A DNA stretch of 20,854 nt from JABMNX01 sp964625905 (lineage in GTDB: Bacteria > Patescibacteriota > Minisyncoccia > Phycocordibacterales > JABMNX01), in assembly GCA_964625905.1 (NCBI GenBank), contig CAZVBS010000011.1:1-20854 (forward strand). Direction: 5' to 3'. A program made the translations under genes and the position numbers. Positions 20,800 through 20,854 of this stretch are shown here, in pieces (positions within the stretch are counted from its first letter, which is position 1; each line of letters opens with the position of its first letter). The notes beneath the pieces are model-generated. The model had not been told where the DNA came from. It did not search any database and saw only the letters and a program-made list of their open reading frames with translations.

Positions 20800-20854
20800 A
20801 TGAAAATAACTTGTGAAAAGGATAACTTAATAAAAGCATTATCTATAACAGAAA
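20800..20854 (+). CDS. dnaN: DNA polymerase III subunit beta (sliding clamp), N-terminal fragment
   Basis: Only 18 codons are inside the window, starting at ATG 20800: MKITCEKDNLIKALSITE. This fits the DnaN opening (MKF/MKI-T-x-(E/K)-(R/K)-x-x-L-(x)-x-AL-x-x-x), and dnaN is the standard neighbour of dnaA. The clamp forms a ring around DNA to tether the polymerase. No Shine-Dalgarno sequence precedes it. Confidence 0.88.
   Translation, partial: MKITCEKDNLIKALSITE

Noticed and set aside
1..20854. tRNA or rRNA genes
   Set aside because: No cloverleaf with a TTCAANNC-type T-arm or rRNA-like conserved sequence was seen in the gaps; the hairpin elements do not fit a tRNA.

Overview
The window is AT-rich (roughly one third G+C by eye, not computed) and looks like a Candidate Phyla Radiation / Patescibacteria chromosome, most likely of the Parcubacteria group. 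The evidence is a large set of CPR-style membrane and secreted proteins around a type IV secretion-like ATPase, compact housekeeping proteins, almost no Shine-Dalgarno sequences, and several promoters that would give leaderless mRNAs. It carries the chromosomal replication origin neighbourhood: jag/khpB, yidC, rnpA and rpmH leftward, dnaA and the start of dnaN rightward.

Layout. 1-85 is the start of a leftward gene, possibly a phosphoribosyltransferase. 204-325 is a 122-bp element that folds into one long hairpin and abuts the stop codon of a leftward LysM/M23 peptidase gene (327-1361). A divergent intergenic region (1362-1625) leads to a UvrD/PcrA helicase and rsmA/ksgA. From 4612 to 17008 a long rightward cluster encodes a type IV secretion-like apparatus: a calcium-binding-repeat membrane protein, a secreted VirB5/TrbJ-position protein, a VirB6/TrbL-like membrane protein, two tandem paralogous small proteins, a PrgI-like protein, a TraC-like VirB4 N-terminal-domain protein, the VirB4 ATPase, a small membrane protein, a secreted Ig-like protein, a VirB2/TrbC-like pilin and a membrane-anchored propeller-like protein. 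17016-18910 is the leftward jag-yidC-rnpA-rpmH set. The origin regions lie on both sides of dnaA.

The most unusual structure is a family of palindromic modules. Each is an 18-nt hairpin with 7-bp arms and a 4-nt loop, usually followed by a second mini-hairpin of the form GTC-nnnn-GAC. Modules lie in-frame in the C-terminal parts of three unrelated proteins (UvrD, the 252-aa cluster protein and YidC), always in the same reading frame, giving peptides such as SSQGIVSGD. A fourth, non-coding copy lies between rsmA and the secretion cluster inside an outer inverted repeat. This resembles the gene-invading Rickettsia palindromic elements, but the sequence is not one I recognise.

A second pattern is promoter geometry. 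-10 hexamers end exactly 6 nt (three genes) or 7 nt (two genes) before the start codon, which predicts leaderless transcripts. None of the 20 genes with a visible stop ends in TGA.
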